A DNA stretch of 64,000 nt from positions 1 through 64,000 of the forward strand of contig JAVYIG010000883.1 in assembly GCA_035222895.1 (NCBI GenBank), written 5' to 3'. This document shows, piece by piece, positions 44,978 through 57,511 of this stretch. Position 1 is the stretch's first letter, and each line of letters begins with the position of its first letter. The translations under genes were made by a program, and so were the position numbers. The stretch comes from Strongylocentrotus droebachiensis. Lineage: Eukaryota > Echinodermata > Echinoidea > Camarodonta > Strongylocentrotidae. The notes under the pieces were generated by a model that worked only from the letters and a program-made list of their open reading frames with translations, was not told where the DNA came from and did no database searches.

Positions 44978-46570
44978 CGATATGATTAATCGATCGAGAG
45001 ATATCAATGTGTATATGTTTGTGCTCATTGTGACTTAATAATGCCATTTCCAACCACAATCTGCAATGGAATTGTGTTATATGATACTATTAAAGACAAT
45101 CTTTAACTTCTCTTTAGGTAAAATGACAAAAAAACGGCATTTCGGACAATTTACTCACAGCTCGCAATTCGCATTGCCGCACGTACATTAAATGTGCGTT
45201 GTATCGACTCGGACCACTGAAATTCGAGCAGTGTGTTTGTCAGTAAATCACTGCAAAAATATCATTTTCATAATGCATGAATTAGGTCTATTTTTGATTC
45301 CTGGTATACATTTCGTTATTGAGAAGTCGAATGTACTACATTTTAGACGAGATGGCTGATGTTTGTTCACATTCTTTCGTCATGGCCGTAAATTAGCAGA
45401 CTACTGTTGTGCACCGCGCAGCAGCTCATCGCTCAGCTCAGTGTCCAGCTAGCAGTACAGCGCCGCCGCCTGGCGGGTCGGCGGGGGAATTCACTGACTC
45501 GGCATCCGTACCCGCTGCACTGCACTGGCCAATTTGATCGAGTGAGTAAACTAATCAAACTACAGTAAGGTCCTACATTCATCTAGATCTATATCTACTA
45601 TATTATCATTATTCATTCAGAGTAGAATATCCAATTTGATTGAGTGAGTAAACTAGACCACTGTAGCTACATCATCTTTACTACTAGTCATTCAGGGTAG
45701 AATCTCTGATTAACATGATGATGATTAATGAATTGAATTTGAAGGAATGGAATTTTTCTTTTTTCATAATCAGATATTCATATTTTACTCTTAAAAGTTA
45801 AAGACTTAATAAATAGCTATATCTAATGTTAGGGCCTAGCACACGGGTCTAGCATAGTACTCTAAGCAGAGAAGTGAGCTGACGAATCGCCTTTTTTTTT
45901 TGGAGGGAGCTGCCTCACAAAAATTCTACAAAAAAAGGCTTTGGTTTCAAGTTTTTGTATATTTACGCAGCCCCCACCCCCTACCCCCCCCCCCCCTCCT
46001 CCTCTATACGCATAAAAGGGGCACTTATCAGAGGTAGAAATGGGAAGGGGCACTTAAAAAAATGAATAGGGGCACTTTTCCTATGTAAAAGGGGCACTTG
46101 TCAAAGTAAAAGGGGCATTTTTCCTATGTAAAAAGGGGCACCGCCTCTGGTGAAGTCTATTTGAGACCCTTGTATGTAGTGCGAGTTTGTATTCATGTAT
46201 TCAAGATCTTTGGTCTTGTGGCGTAGTTACATGGGGCATGGATGGCAAAAAAAGGAAAAGAGAATATGGAAAAATAAAAACCTGAAGTTATTTTTTAAAG
46301 AGATAAATTGGTATTAAATAAATTGTATAGCACAGCAGAAAGGGACTGAGTACTCTGAGTGAGACCCATCCAATCTGTCTCGATACTCCTTAATTACCAA
46401 TTTTACCATGCATGCCTGTTATACTGTCTACGATCCGTGTTCAGTTCAAAACATTGTGACAAATTGGTATTGCCTATTGGCAGATTGGTCAAAATTCTCA
46501 GTGCCAGGGCTGCAAATAAGAGTCTCAAGCCAGGTTCAATTCAATTCAATTCAGTCTTTATTTCCAATCC
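44978..46570. repeat. Non-coding; G-C island and GGGGCACTT minisatellite
   Basis: A short GC-rich patch lies at about 45415-45495. At about 46015-46145 the unit AAAAGGGGCACTT recurs five or six times. At about 46530-46560 AATTCAATTCAATTC precedes a TTTATTTCC segment, like the reversed 3' end of a LINE. No gene is seen. Confidence 0.5.
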
Positions 46571-46987
46571 ATTCAAACAGTAACAAAACAAAGTAATAAA
46601 AGGATATGAACAAAAAACTTAAAAGCTTAACGTAAGACATAAGAGAAACGGATATAAATATGGATTTAAAATACTGATAGTTACTACAATAATATAAAGT
46701 AGAATAGGTATTCTATTTTATAAGATAAATGATTGGAAAAAGGAATTGAAAGCTCAATGTAAACTTGTAATATTACACATTCAAACAGTAACAAAACAAA
46801 GTAATAAAAGGATATGAACAGACAACTTAAAAGCTTAACGTAAGACATAAGAGAAACGGATATAAATATGGATTTAAAATACTGATAGTTACTACAAGAA
46901 TATAAAGTAGAATAGGTATTCTATTTTATAAGATAAATGATTGGAAAAAGGTATTGAAAGCTTAATGTAAACTTGTAATATTACACA
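46571..46987. repeat. Direct tandem duplication, period about 208 bp
   Basis: ATTCAAACAGTAACAAAACA at 46571 recurs at 46779. The two copies stay nearly identical to the shared end TGTAATATTACACAT. A shorter AT-rich duplication follows near 47190-47250. Confidence 0.85.
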
Positions 46988-47687
46988 TACGAAGATATTG
47001 CAATAATAAATATTGTATTTAAAAAGTTAGAATAATTACAAATGTAGTACTATTGCTGATATTTATATATATTAAAGACTTTTTAAAAAAATGTTTAAAA
47101 AAAAAGTAAAATCATAATTGGAAAACATGATTTTCTATACCTGTATACATTCATATGGTTTTATACAAATATTATTAAACTGATTAAAATCACTCAATTT
47201 CAGTGCAAATATTATAAAACTGAATATTTAAATCACTCAATTTCAAACTATTTAATAATTTTGTGCCTCTATGGCACAATAACTGCCATTCTTCATTGTT
47301 AAATCTCAAATGGGCAACCCATAATAAGTTCAAGGTTCAAAATATTGAATATTTGCTAATATTGCTAATATCTGCTAAAATAACTAGCATAATTAAATAT
47401 TGTTAATTTATGACAATAGTTAAGTAATGTAATAGTAGTTAGATCAAGACAATGCCCAACTTTGATATATTACATACATGTACGAATCCACATGTACATA
47501 TCATAGCAAAAATAATCTTTTGTATTAATGAATAATATCAATTAAAAGTATGTCACAGAGTTACAGTGACTGTTTGGTATGCACTCTATGTACATGTATA
47601 ATACAAGTGTGTGTAATACAGGTTTAATGCCAATCAACGTTTTTCTATGGTGCTTGCCCATATGTGCGAGCACAGACACTAAGAAGC

Positions 47688-48019
47688 TCAGGCGTGGTCA
47701 TGTCTCCAGTCCTGTGGGACTCGATCCCACGCTCTAAAAACACGGGCTTGTAGAGTCCTCGTCAGCTGCCGTTGCCTCCTGGTGATGAGGTGTCTATTGA
47801 CCAGCCTGACGGTCATGTCCACCAGCTGGGCCTCTCTGAAGAGCAGTGCTGCCAGCTGGTACGGCCCCATGCTCTTCCCGCCAGCCCTAACGGTGAGGCG
47901 ATGATTGTACCCTTCGGCACAGTTGTTTGTTCTGATGGATCTGCCGTAGACGTTCCAAGCCCCAACAGGCCATGTACGCCCATTTATCCATGTAGTCTCT
48001 ACATAGGCAAAGAGCTGGA
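47688..48019 (-). pseudogene. MULE (Mutator-like) transposase C-terminal fragment
   Basis: The minus-strand frame from about 48019 to the TGA at 47688 encodes LFAYVETTWINGR, then WNVYGRSIRTNNCAEGYNHR and a basic C-terminus with LARVFRAWD-like text. The WNVY..RTNN..EG block is a hallmark of the MULE transposase domain of animals. The upstream catalytic part is absent; a pyrimidine-rich AG (TATCTTCCAG on the minus strand) precedes it and could be an old splice acceptor. I take it as a relic in the region where a receptor unit seems to be missing. Confidence 0.65.
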
Positions 48020-49169
48020 AGATATAAGGTTAACAACAAATTAATAAATAAAACTGTTATTGATGAGTATAAAATGGTTTGCCTTCAAGTAATACAATAA
48101 CAAAAAATTCCAATGAAACATTCTATGACAATTGATAATTTGTAAAATTTGAAGTTTGTTCCTCTTTTGAAATAAGTATATTAATATCAAGAGCAAATTA
48201 TATCAATATCTTCAAAATATGGTCATATTCATGGGGTGCTATTAGTAGATAAATTTGTTTTTGTCATCAAAATAATGAGGAAAATAATTTGAAAATATAC
48301 ATGTGCAGGTGAATGCCTAATATTTGTTTCTCATTTTTAATTTATGTTCTCAGTGATTTAAATCTTTTCAGTCCTTATAGTGCATATTTTAGATAATAAT
48401 TCAAGCAGCAATGAGTACCGTAAATTGTAAATATACCATGTGTAACAAATTTGTCTTTGTGTCATGTACATACAAGCATATATTGTTATTCTACAGGTTA
48501 TATCGGTATGCACATTTACCTCATCAAGTGGTGGCGTACTGCTCTGTTGCCGAAGCAGTTGGAATGCTGGCACCACTTCGATCAACATACGCTACCCTCT
48601 AGTCGTATTAGCGAGTTACTCCTGGACAATTCCAGGAGTAAATAGGTCGGGGTAAAGGTAGGCGTAGCTATTAAACACGATCATCGATCATACGGTCACT
48701 ACTCCGAACTTTACACCTACCTCACAATATTTACCCCGACTAGCTTTTAACACTACATTTACCCCAGGGTAACTTGCCTCCGTCTGAACAAGACTGACAA
48801 CGCAATTCATGGTGTATACAAAATGGTTCCTCCCGTTGAGGACATTTAAAGAAGTATCATCAGTTTTTTGTTTCAAAGAGATTGAAATATATCATGTTAA
48901 AAAAATGTATTCAAGTTGGAAAATCATCTGGTATTGATTGAATAAATACAAGTTTACTTTATCTGCTAATATTATTGCTGAATTATTTTCGAAGCTTGAT
49001 GGAGACGTTCAATATCAGTCAAGTACCTAGCTTCTAATGGCAAATTTCGTCTTGATTTCAGTGGAGGATTTTGCAACAAACTCGATCTAAGAATTCAAAC
49101 TTTCTTCCAAGCGCCTAGAGCATTTAATTAGAATGGATGATGGCGCTGTATAAATCTCATGTATTATTA
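48020..49169. other. Non-coding; 3' flank of receptor B2
   Basis: About 48020-48960 is AT-rich with no recognisable gene. From about 48985 (AAGCTTGATGGAGACGTTC) it matches the flanks of B1 and B3, which marks the start of the 8.34-kb duplicated unit. It carries the empty site of MITE copy 3. Confidence 0.6.
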
Positions 49170-50180
49170 TCATTTTGCTATTTGTTTGAAGCACCGACGT
49201 AGAGCATCCAAGCACATGCATCTCGCTTCAGCGTTGGTCAAAAGATAGATCACTGGCTGTAAGCTTGTATTGCTCCCGGATAACATGTCCATGATATTCA
49301 CTGTAGTAGAATCTACAGTTATGACATATGTGAAGACGTAAGGTAGCCATGGAATGTAAAATGAACCAGTTAGAAGAAATACTGTAACAAAACCTTTCAG
49401 CCCTCTTTTGCGCAACCGATCAAGATTCACATTGCCGTTTCGTACAACGCGAATTTGCGCATTTTCTAAACCACGGTCTTCTGGAAAGTGATTGCGGTTC
49501 TCCATGTTAACATTGTTGGCAAGGACAAGAGGGTTCTCATGAATGGCTACAACCTTATTGACTTGACATGCGATGACCAGCAGTCTGATATAGACTATTG
49601 TCGTAAAAAGCATTGTTGCGCAAACAGGAAAGATTTGAATAAAGGTGTGAACGATTGAAACCCACTCAATCTTTACGACATTGTCACCCGTTATGCAACG
49701 TTCAACCATCAGTTTGACAAAAGGTGAATCTGGAATAGGCAAATATATTCCACAGATTAGTAAAGTCACCAAGAATGTGGAGGCAACTGTGATGTAGAAT
49801 CGGGTTCTTGTTACAACCGTATAATAGCGTAAAGGCTTCGTGACGAGAAGATAAAGATTGAAACAGGTCCCACTGAGACAAGCCATTACAGTTTTTATAG
49901 ACATGTGATACACAAATGCGAATGTCATGCTTACGATGGTACAAATCTTCTCGTTAGAAGCTTGTGTCCAAAATATGTTCCACAGGTTCCAAGTGCTGCC
50001 TAAAATCATATTCGATACAGCAAGTATCTGGTAAAGAACTCGCATGTATTCTTGTAGCTCTTTTTGGCGTCTAATAACGACCAGGACGATTGTGTTTACA
50101 ATAATAGTAATAGTAGTTATTAGGATCCTACAGGCATCAGGCTCTATTAATTCGGGTGCCACAGTCCCGACTTTTGCCAT
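49170..50180 (-). CDS. Type B orphan rhodopsin-class GPCR, B2 (single exon)
   Basis: 336 residues from the conserved MAKV start at 50180 (an upstream in-frame ATG at 50243 adds 21 poorly conserved residues). Seven helices: TM1 with LNT or VNT (N1.50), TM2 SNMILG, where the usual D2.50 is Asn, TM3 ending N-L-Y in place of D-R-Y, TM6 PWLP, TM7 QPVIY. Uniquely, loop 2 reads TKPLRYY rather than T/S-RPLRYY. Cys pairs as in B1. The tail is ARCMCLDALRRCFKQIAK, possibly palmitoylated at its Cys residues. Intact and intronless, close to B3. The ligand is unknown. Confidence 0.9.
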   Translation of the reverse strand: MAKVGTVAPELIEPDACRILITTITIIVNTIVLVVIRRQKELQEYMRVLYQILAVSNMILGSTWNLWNIFWTQASNEKICTIVSMTFAFVYHMSIKTVMACLSGTCFNLYLLVTKPLRYYTVVTRTRFYITVASTFLVTLLICGIYLPIPDSPFVKLMVERCITGDNVVKIEWVSIVHTFIQIFPVCATMLFTTIVYIRLLVIACQVNKVVAIHENPLVLANNVNMENRNHFPEDRGLENAQIRVVRNGNVNLDRLRKRGLKGFVTVFLLTGSFYIPWLPYVFTYVITVDSTTVNIMDMLSGSNTSLQPVIYLLTNAEARCMCLDALRRCFKQIAK

Positions 50181-50243
50181 TTCAGCTACCTGCTTTTTTT
50201 TTTCCTGTACCACAAAAACGATGTAGGTGCCCGTCTCGAGCAA

Positions 50244-51480
50244 TACTGCCAGTTAGTTAGGAATTTTCAAAGCTAGTCGGTCGATTTTATTGTAAGAGAG
50301 CCGGTGGCTCCAGGTTGAAGTGGCTGATAAAACTGGTCTTCTGTGGCCGATTCGGGGGGAGATGCAACTAAAGTGTACAATTCCGTTCGACAGAAATGTG
50401 GTTTGTGTTGATCAAAATCTAAACAAGTGACTTTTGGCGCAGGAAAAATGTCTTATACGTTATTGGATCATTGTATAAAAAGAAAGAAAAAGTAGGGGTC
50501 TGTCTGTCATATAAACAAACGGATTGGTGAGTTACACCTGTATTAAAAGCATCAGTTCTATTCATCAAGATATAATCAGTATATACTTAACGTGACTTAC
50601 ATACAATTTCATGTTTTAAGGCATAGGTACTATTTACCTTGCTGTTCCTGTCACGTGATAATCTGGCTAAAATCCTGGTGATTCAATTAACTGTGACAGC
50701 ATTAGCGATCACCTATCACTTGCATCAATCACACACGTACTTAACAAAGGCATATCCAATTAGTGGGAAAAAAGAACCGGAGAAAAGGATGTATGTCTGT
50801 TTTTTGCAGACTTAATTTCGTTGCCAAACCAAAGAAAAAAGCTTTCGTGCTGAATGTGCCTAAAACACAAAACCTAAGTAAATTTAACTTTAACAAAAAA
50901 GAAGCTGTATTCTACATTCGATTGCACTTCACTGGCATAACTGTTTCTGTATCATTTGGTTTTCGATAAGAATTTGTGGTTCTGCCATATGAATATTTTA
51001 ATTTTGTGATGCATTTACCTGTTTAGTTTACGTTTGAATGACTAAAAGCTCCCACACTATTATGACATTTATTTTTAACCGCAAAAGTCCAGACATTTTT
51101 CTCGAGGTCGGTTTCAGAATTTGTGTATGCATGATTTACTCTTGATATAAACCGATTGGGTTCAAATTTTGCTATTATTTGTCCCGTATATTATTTGTGT
51201 CTAACTGTGTGTTCGATCATGTTTTGTTTCTAATATTTGTATCTTGTATCATGATGTCCTTTTGCAAGGATTTTTGTAAAACAGTGGCGTTATAACTGAT
51301 GAACCCAACTTGGTAAAATAAGACTAAATAAATAAATAGGTAAATGAATAAATAAATAAATAGATGAATAAGTAAATAAATAAACATATAAATGAATAAA
51401 TAAATTAATAAAATGATTGCAAAGTTTTGATTTTGTCGGAAAACTGAGGAGTTGACATTTAATTTTGATTTGGGAACTTA
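50244..51480. promoter_or_regulatory. 5' flank of receptor B2
   Basis: Near-identical to 58600-59810 upstream of B3. It contains the A/B shared block (50520-50655) and a LINE 3'-end-like segment ending in the AATAAATAAATA simple repeat at about 51325-51415. No gene is seen. Confidence 0.6.
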
Positions 51481-52047
51481 AATTATGTCATCATTACTGG
51501 TAACTTTATTCGTCTTTTCCCTATTTCGCTCTCCATTCAAATTCGAAGGAGCCAAGTTCGATCCATCAACCATCAAAATTGTGCCAATTGTTTCTTCTAT
51601 ATTTCAATGGAATAAGCTAGATAAATCGATGAGAACGGCTTCCTCTGTCAATTCATTTAAGAGATTGTTTAAACAAAGTTGTAATTTGAGAATGGCTCAG
51701 CCAAACAAACACATACATACGTGCATGTTCTATAATATTAACATGATTTATTCACATAATTGCGACTTAATCAATATCATCCTTTTGGCATTACTGTTAA
51801 ACTAGGTAAATGATATATGTTTATTTTGCAAACGAGTGTTATTTCTGCCACGTCTATTATTGCTGTGTCATATCTTTCTAAATGTACATGTACTATGGAA
51901 TTTTATTTTAAATGTTCTGTATAAACGTTATGCTTTTTGATCTAAATATGTTTATTCAGGGCCCCATGGAAGACCACTACTTAATGGTGAATGGGTTACC
52001 CTGACAAAAGATTAGAAATAAATAAATAAGTAAATAAACATAAAACA
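51481..52047 (+). pseudogene. LINE 3' fragment (RT C-terminus and 3' UTR), copy 1
   Basis: The frame 51485-51805 encodes SSIFQWNKLDKSMRTASSVN and FKRLFKQ, the conserved end of Jockey/CR1-type LINE ORF2 (W-N-x-L-x-x-x-x-R, then S-F-K-R). The 3' UTR follows with GGGCCCCATGGAAGACC and TGGGTTACCCTGAC, resembling the end of the LINE at 2832-6133, and an AATAAATAAATAAG tail. It is heavily 5'-truncated. A duplicate lies at 59805-60365. Confidence 0.7.
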
Positions 52048-52061
52048 CATATACATTTTTT

Positions 52062-53640
52062 TTCTCATTTTTTTTTTTTTATTGATTCCAAACAATACAA
52101 ATTAATCTTAGAAATAAAATACAGTTGTTTTTCCATGAATTCAAAACATTTTCATTACATAGATTGTACAATTGATGAAAACAAAAATGAAATCAGTTGT
52201 AACATAAAACAAATAACCTCATCCCCCACCCCACCAAGCGACACCCACACCAGCCGACCACACTACCATCACACACCGTTCCTAGCCACCTCAGAATACC
52301 CCAAATTGGAGCGACAGACAAACAGAAACAATCTATTTAAAATATTTTTAAAAAAAAATACCAACAAAAAACAATACCCCAGTGTTAAAAGTTCATGAAA
52401 ACTTCTGTAAATGTAAAGGCCATCTTATCTGCCCTCCCTGCAAAATTCTTTTCTTCTTCCTTAAATTCCAACAGTTCTTTTTGAAACTCCACCAAAGACA
52501 ATATTACGGACTTTCCCCTGCATCTATATATCCAATATGTCATTGCAAAATAATTGTATTAAAAATCTTTATTCGTGGGGAATTAGCGGACAACCCTAAA
52601 TGAATATTTATCCAGTCGATAGGCTTTGATTCCCTTAGCTCAAACTCAGCTATTACATTTTGCCATAATCTTTGAACATGTACATACTCCCAGAACAAGT
52701 GTAAATATGTTTCTATCTTTTACTTACAAAATAAGCACAAGTTTTCTACAACAAAGCCGAATCTGAATAAATGTTCTCTAGTATATATTGCTCCATAAAG
52801 CAGTTCATACTGAATCTCTTTTAGTCTGTCAACAAGAGTAACTTTCCTAGGCCTACTAAATATCTCCCTACATACCTCATTTGAAAAATCTGAAATTTCC
52901 CGTCCATCATGAATCTTCAAAACAAATACATTTTGTAACTTCCCAAGTTTAACCCCGATAATACATCTCTGAGGAGCTTCACTGTACTGTTAAACTGCAT
53001 TAAAATATCATACTCTCCTACATCCACTAAACCCCAGTTATCCTTTTTTTCCGCTTCTTAAAATAGCTTCCCCCAAAGTTCCATACATCAACATTTTTGT
53101 TTACTTTTAACCCCAAATGTTGAAAATGAGATATTACCCGCATTACATTTTCAGCAAAAATATCTTGAATTTAAATTATATTGCGTGTAAACAACTCCTC
53201 ATCAAAAATCATTTTCCTTTTTAATAAGAAATCTTTATTGTTACAAATGATTGGATTATTTTTTCTTCAAAATTCCTACAACCTTCTAACACTCTTCCCA
53301 TGCTTTGATCATTTCTAAACAGAAATTAGGTACTTTGAAACTTAATAACTTGGAATCATAGTTACACAAAAAATATAAATCTACCCCCCACCATCTTGAA
53401 GCAGAAATCAAAGTATAGCTTCCATCTCATAGATTTTTCTCCGTACAATAGTCTTTTCACTCACATTACCCGGTTGGGTTTTAACAAACGAGCCAAAATT
53501 AGTCATTCGTAACCCTCCTTTATTATAACCTTGACATAATATTAATCTCTTAATTCGATCTTTCCCATTCCATATAAATTCAAAACATATTTTCTGTATT
53601 TCCGATATATGATCCACTTTGGAACCGCTAGTGAATGAAA
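52062..53640 (-). pseudogene. L1/Tx1-like LINE 3' fragment with frameshifts, copy 1
   Basis: The minus strand ends in AATCAATAAAAAAA (a poly-A tail at 52062-52085). Broken frames encode FEFIWNGKDRIKRLILCQGY then GGLRMTNFGSFVK (53408-53600), and IQYELLYGAIYTREHLFRFG with CLFCK (52720-52920). These are the usual downstream motifs of L1/Tx1 ORF2. Frameshifts and stops separate them, so it is dead. A copy duplicated with the receptor unit is at 60385-61975. Confidence 0.75.
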
Positions 53641-53707
53641 ACACACACACACTCACACACGCACACACACACACACACACGCACGCACACGCACGCACAC
53701 ACACACA
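53640..53707. repeat. CA/CACG microsatellite
   Basis: ACACACAC with CGCACG interruptions. The second unit has a shorter and differently interrupted version at 61976-62037, as expected for a fast-changing repeat in a recent duplication. Confidence 0.95.
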
Positions 53708-54939
53708 AGTGCGCGCGTACGCACACATCCACGCACATCCATTATCACGATTCAAATTCAACACGAAAAACATAGAGACTGCTAGCAGACCATATTTTAT
53801 CATGTTTTCTAATGTTTAATGGTTACTGAATTATTCTTTTTTTTAAGGTCATTTTTCCTCTTGTGAAAAACGTTTTCAGAGTTTTCGTTCCAAAAGGAGC
53901 TTGATCCAAAAATAATCGTTTAAATACTTTGAATAAGCAATTTTTTTGAAATTTTGGACTGATCATCTAGACTAGTAACTGCATCATATACACCAAAACT
54001 GATACAACTTAGCTCAAGGAAACGTGGTTAAAATTTATATCTGTAATAATCACAGAGGATTAAAATCCTTTTGGAAATAAAGGACAATTTGAAAAAATAT
54101 TTGAATGCCTTTTATTGCATTCGATTTTGATGTGTCAGATGCACTTTTCAGTCCAATAATAACCTTGAATTATCTAACAGTAACATCAGTTTTTACAATT
54201 CTTGAACATACACAGTGGTAGTCCTAAAAATTGGTTGTGGATGACCTGAAAATGCATCTCATTGCCGTTGATTTTCAGAGTAATCGTGAATAAACATTCC
54301 ATTTTTAGTTTATATTCATGATTTATGTCTAGGAGTAATGAAGCCGTAGAGTCACGGAGGAAGGGACGATAATATGATTCAGGGGCATCCTTTGAAGACT
54401 TTAAGAGTAGAAGATGGGTATGCAGGCCTTTACGGTCTTAGGAAGCTGAACGACCCTACCCATGAATGCATAGTTCCAGGTCATCCTGAGGCAAGCCTTC
54501 GTATTATCAATAACCTTTCCCCAAATCGCAGAAAAACTAGGATATTCCGAAAGAACCTTAATTTGTTTGATGTCGTGGATCTTTTGTAACCTTGCAGTTG
54601 TTCAAATATTTGTCAATGTTCTGAAAACATATTCCCTTTCCTATGATTCCAGAACAGTCGTGAGTTTAACATTTTAAGAGAAGTGAAACTCTCTGCAACG
54701 AGGCGGCTAGAAAGGACTGAAACAAGCATACTTAGTAGTCTCATTACCCTGGGTGTATACTTTTTTAACTTTCCTTGTTTTGATCCATACACCCGGAACA
54801 TAGAAAACTTTACTCTGCCCAATGAACTGCTCTGTCACATCTGTGTCATCACCTTCGAGGGGTCCCAGAGCACATTGTATTTCTACAGCATCATCAGAAT
54901 AGTGTATACATTTGACGATTAAACTATATTCAATGTCTG
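53708..54939. repeat. Spacer and 3' flank of receptor A3
   Basis: Matches 62038-63284 almost base for base, and its last about 600 bp match 24841-25251 plus 28331-28501 at A1. A short conserved frame (54374-54589) is kept in two units but has no recognised domain. No other gene is seen. Confidence 0.65.
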
Positions 54940-55956
54940 TCACTGACGAATACTTTGACGTAGGCCTAATCTAAAAAGAAAGATCTCCCTCGCCTCTCCA
55001 TTTGTTACCAAATATACGATAGGTTGTATCCATGTGGTGGATACCGCAAACTTATCCAAGATGACGAGAACATTCGATGCACTGGCACCTGGGATAGTCC
55101 TGATGATACAAAATGGTGTCCATCCAAGTACGAACGACCAGGAGATAAGAAGAATAGTAAGAACTCCTTTATATCGCTGGATGATTCCTGGTTTGCCTTT
55201 TCTCTGTCGACGGTCATACCCACTCTGGACCCGATGGTTAGGATGCTGTTCCAAGTCATTGGGTGCTGCGTTGCGAACATGGGGGGCTACTTGCACCTCG
55301 ATATTGTCGATGGCTCTTGACTGCTGGCGCACGATTCCAATGAGCTTGATGGAGATTACGGTCAAAAGGGCAAGTGTCACGATTACGGGGGCAAGAAATA
55401 ACATAGAATTCATAACTTCTACCAAGTCGACAGTACCGATATTAAATGTAGTATTGAAAATGCATTGTTTTACGCGAAGCTGATAGAAAGGTGAAGCATC
55501 GAAAGGAAGCGAGGTCACCGATATCAGCAGAATCAGAAGAGATGTGACCAAAAGAACCACTCGGAATCTGGTCGGTGTAACAATGCTGTAAAAGCGCAGG
55601 GGGCGGCTAACCAGTAGATAAAGGCTGAAGCTGATGCCAGATATACATGCCATGATGGCAATGAACGTTACATAGGTAGGCAACACAAAAAGTCTTGTCA
55701 AAAGAATGCAGGAGTTCAAGTCGTTAAAACGAAACCAAAATATAGACCACATGTTCCAAAGAAGTCCAAAAGCGAGATCTAAAACAGCCAGAATTCGATA
55801 AAGAACTTTCATGATATCCTGCATCCTCTTCTGTTGATTAATGATGGCTATAACAACAATATTAAGAAAGGATGAGCAGAAAATTAGAAACACACCAGCA
55901 CCCATATTCCAAGTAGACTGAAAAGTAGAGCTGTCTCGAGTCAGGTTTGATGCCAT
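54940..55956 (-). CDS. Type A orphan rhodopsin-class GPCR, A3 (single exon)
   Basis: 338 residues. The first 47 residues are identical to A1 (through TM1), then differences accumulate in TM2-TM4. D2.50 is kept (VLDLAFGL), DRY reads S-L-Y (before LLVSRPLRF), TM6 has GWTP and TM7 QPIVY. The N-terminal NLT glycosylation site is retained. Loop 3 has two extra residues relative to A1 (NIEVQV). Intact and intronless with the same TATA-like box upstream. It lies between B2 and B3, same strand. The ligand is unknown. Confidence 0.9.
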   Translation of the reverse strand: MASNLTRDSSTFQSTWNMGAGVFLIFCSSFLNIVVIAIINQQKRMQDIMKVLYRILAVLDLAFGLLWNMWSIFWFRFNDLNSCILLTRLFVLPTYVTFIAIMACISGISFSLYLLVSRPLRFYSIVTPTRFRVVLLVTSLLILLISVTSLPFDASPFYQLRVKQCIFNTTFNIGTVDLVEVMNSMLFLAPVIVTLALLTVISIKLIGIVRQQSRAIDNIEVQVAPHVRNAAPNDLEQHPNHRVQSGYDRRQRKGKPGIIQRYKGVLTILLISWSFVLGWTPFCIIRTIPGASASNVLVILDKFAVSTTWIQPIVYLVTNGEAREIFLFRLGLRQSIRQ

Positions 55957-57511
55957 CTTCTCCGGGGAGTATAATGTTCATGACTATTTCATGTTATCAT
56001 GTTTTTATACGAGCAAAACGTCGGCACTCGCACATATTTACATAGTCTAGAAAAGTTAAGGGGGAGGAGTAGGGGCCTGTCTGTCATATAAGCGAACGGA
56101 TTGTTGAGTTACAACACTTGTATTGATCTTAAAAGCATAAATTCTATTCATCAATGTATGATCAATGGATGCTCAACGTGACTTACATACAGTTTCATGT
56201 TTTAAGGCATGGGTTCTATTTACCTTGCTGTACCTGCCATGTAGACAAGAAACACTTAAAGTCTTTGCCAAACAAAACATAAAGCGTTTGTGCTGAAGGT
56301 ACATACAACACAAAATCTTACAAAATATAACTTTAAAAAAAAAACTGTATTCCTACATACGATTGCACTCCACTAACATAAATGTTTCTGTATCATTTGG
56401 TTGTTGATAAGATTTGTAGTTATGCCATATAAATATAAATTATTCTTGTGATGCATTTATCTGTTTATTTTATGTTTGAATGACTTAAAACTCTAACACT
56501 ATTATGAAATTTATTTAAACCGCAAAAGTCAACAGATTTTTCTCGAGAATGATTTCAGAATCTGTTAATGCATGATTTACTTTTGATCTAAACGCACTGA
56601 ACGTCGCCCCCCCCCCCCGTGGATCCGCGCCTGCTTTCAATAATTTTGTTCAGACGGGATTTTGCTAGTCGGCGTAAGTTAAATCTCTGCAGCAGTAAAT
56701 ACCTCATGTATATTCCATTTACAAAAATGGTTTTACACACGCTCTTACTCGGACCAACTTGCCACGATTAAGTTAACACTACTTTCCACCAACCAGCGTA
56801 ACTTACGAAGAGTCATCTATACACTGAGTTTGGCCAAAGTCAAATAACAAAGGAATTTAAAACTGCTAAAAAACCCTCTACATAAAGGTAAATGTTGAAC
56901 AGACCTAAACACCTAGACCAATATCAATTCTCAAACTCAATTAGACAGGTGAAAACTGGATTGCTTAGAGACAGATGTATATAGTATAGTTGCAGAAACT
57001 GCTATCACGGTAATTTAAATCTAATTGGGTTTGGAGTGTGATTTAATGTATAGTATCACGATAAAAAAATATCATATATATCATTATCACAACTAAGAAA
57101 TATAAGGGAAGATTATAAACCATCGCTATGTACAGAACACTTGGCATTGCAAATAAAGTCTTCGTAAATCGACATTATTAGATCTGATTTGAATCATTCC
57201 TTCATATATGAATACCTCCTAAATTTTATTAACGATTTTATCACGTGACTAAATTTGATTATTAAAGTGTTTATATACACGTATAATTACGTAATACATG
57301 ACTGGACCACTGCAAGTTTTATTTTCAAAGCTTGATGGAGACGTTCAATATCAGTCAAGTACCCAGCTTCTAATGCTTAATTTCGTCTTGATTTCAGTGA
57401 AGGATTTTGCTACAAACTCGATCTAAGAATTCAAACTGTCTTCCAAGCGCCTTGAACTTTTAATTAGAATGGGTGATGGCGCTGTATAAATCTCATGTAT
57501 TATTATTATTA
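55957..57511. promoter_or_regulatory. 5' flank of A3 and 3' flank of B3
   Basis: Near-identical to the A1 5' flank up to about 57354 and to pre-B2 sequence from 57326. It carries the TATA-like box (56003-56009), the A/B block (56095-56241), the one-ended CAGGCGC remnant (C run then GTGGATCCGCGCCTG at about 56606-56633), and the empty site of MITE copy 3. Confidence 0.7.

Noticed and set aside
47772-48044. Plus-strand ORF of 90 codons
   Set aside because: The opposite strand encodes recognisable MULE transposase motifs over the same bases.
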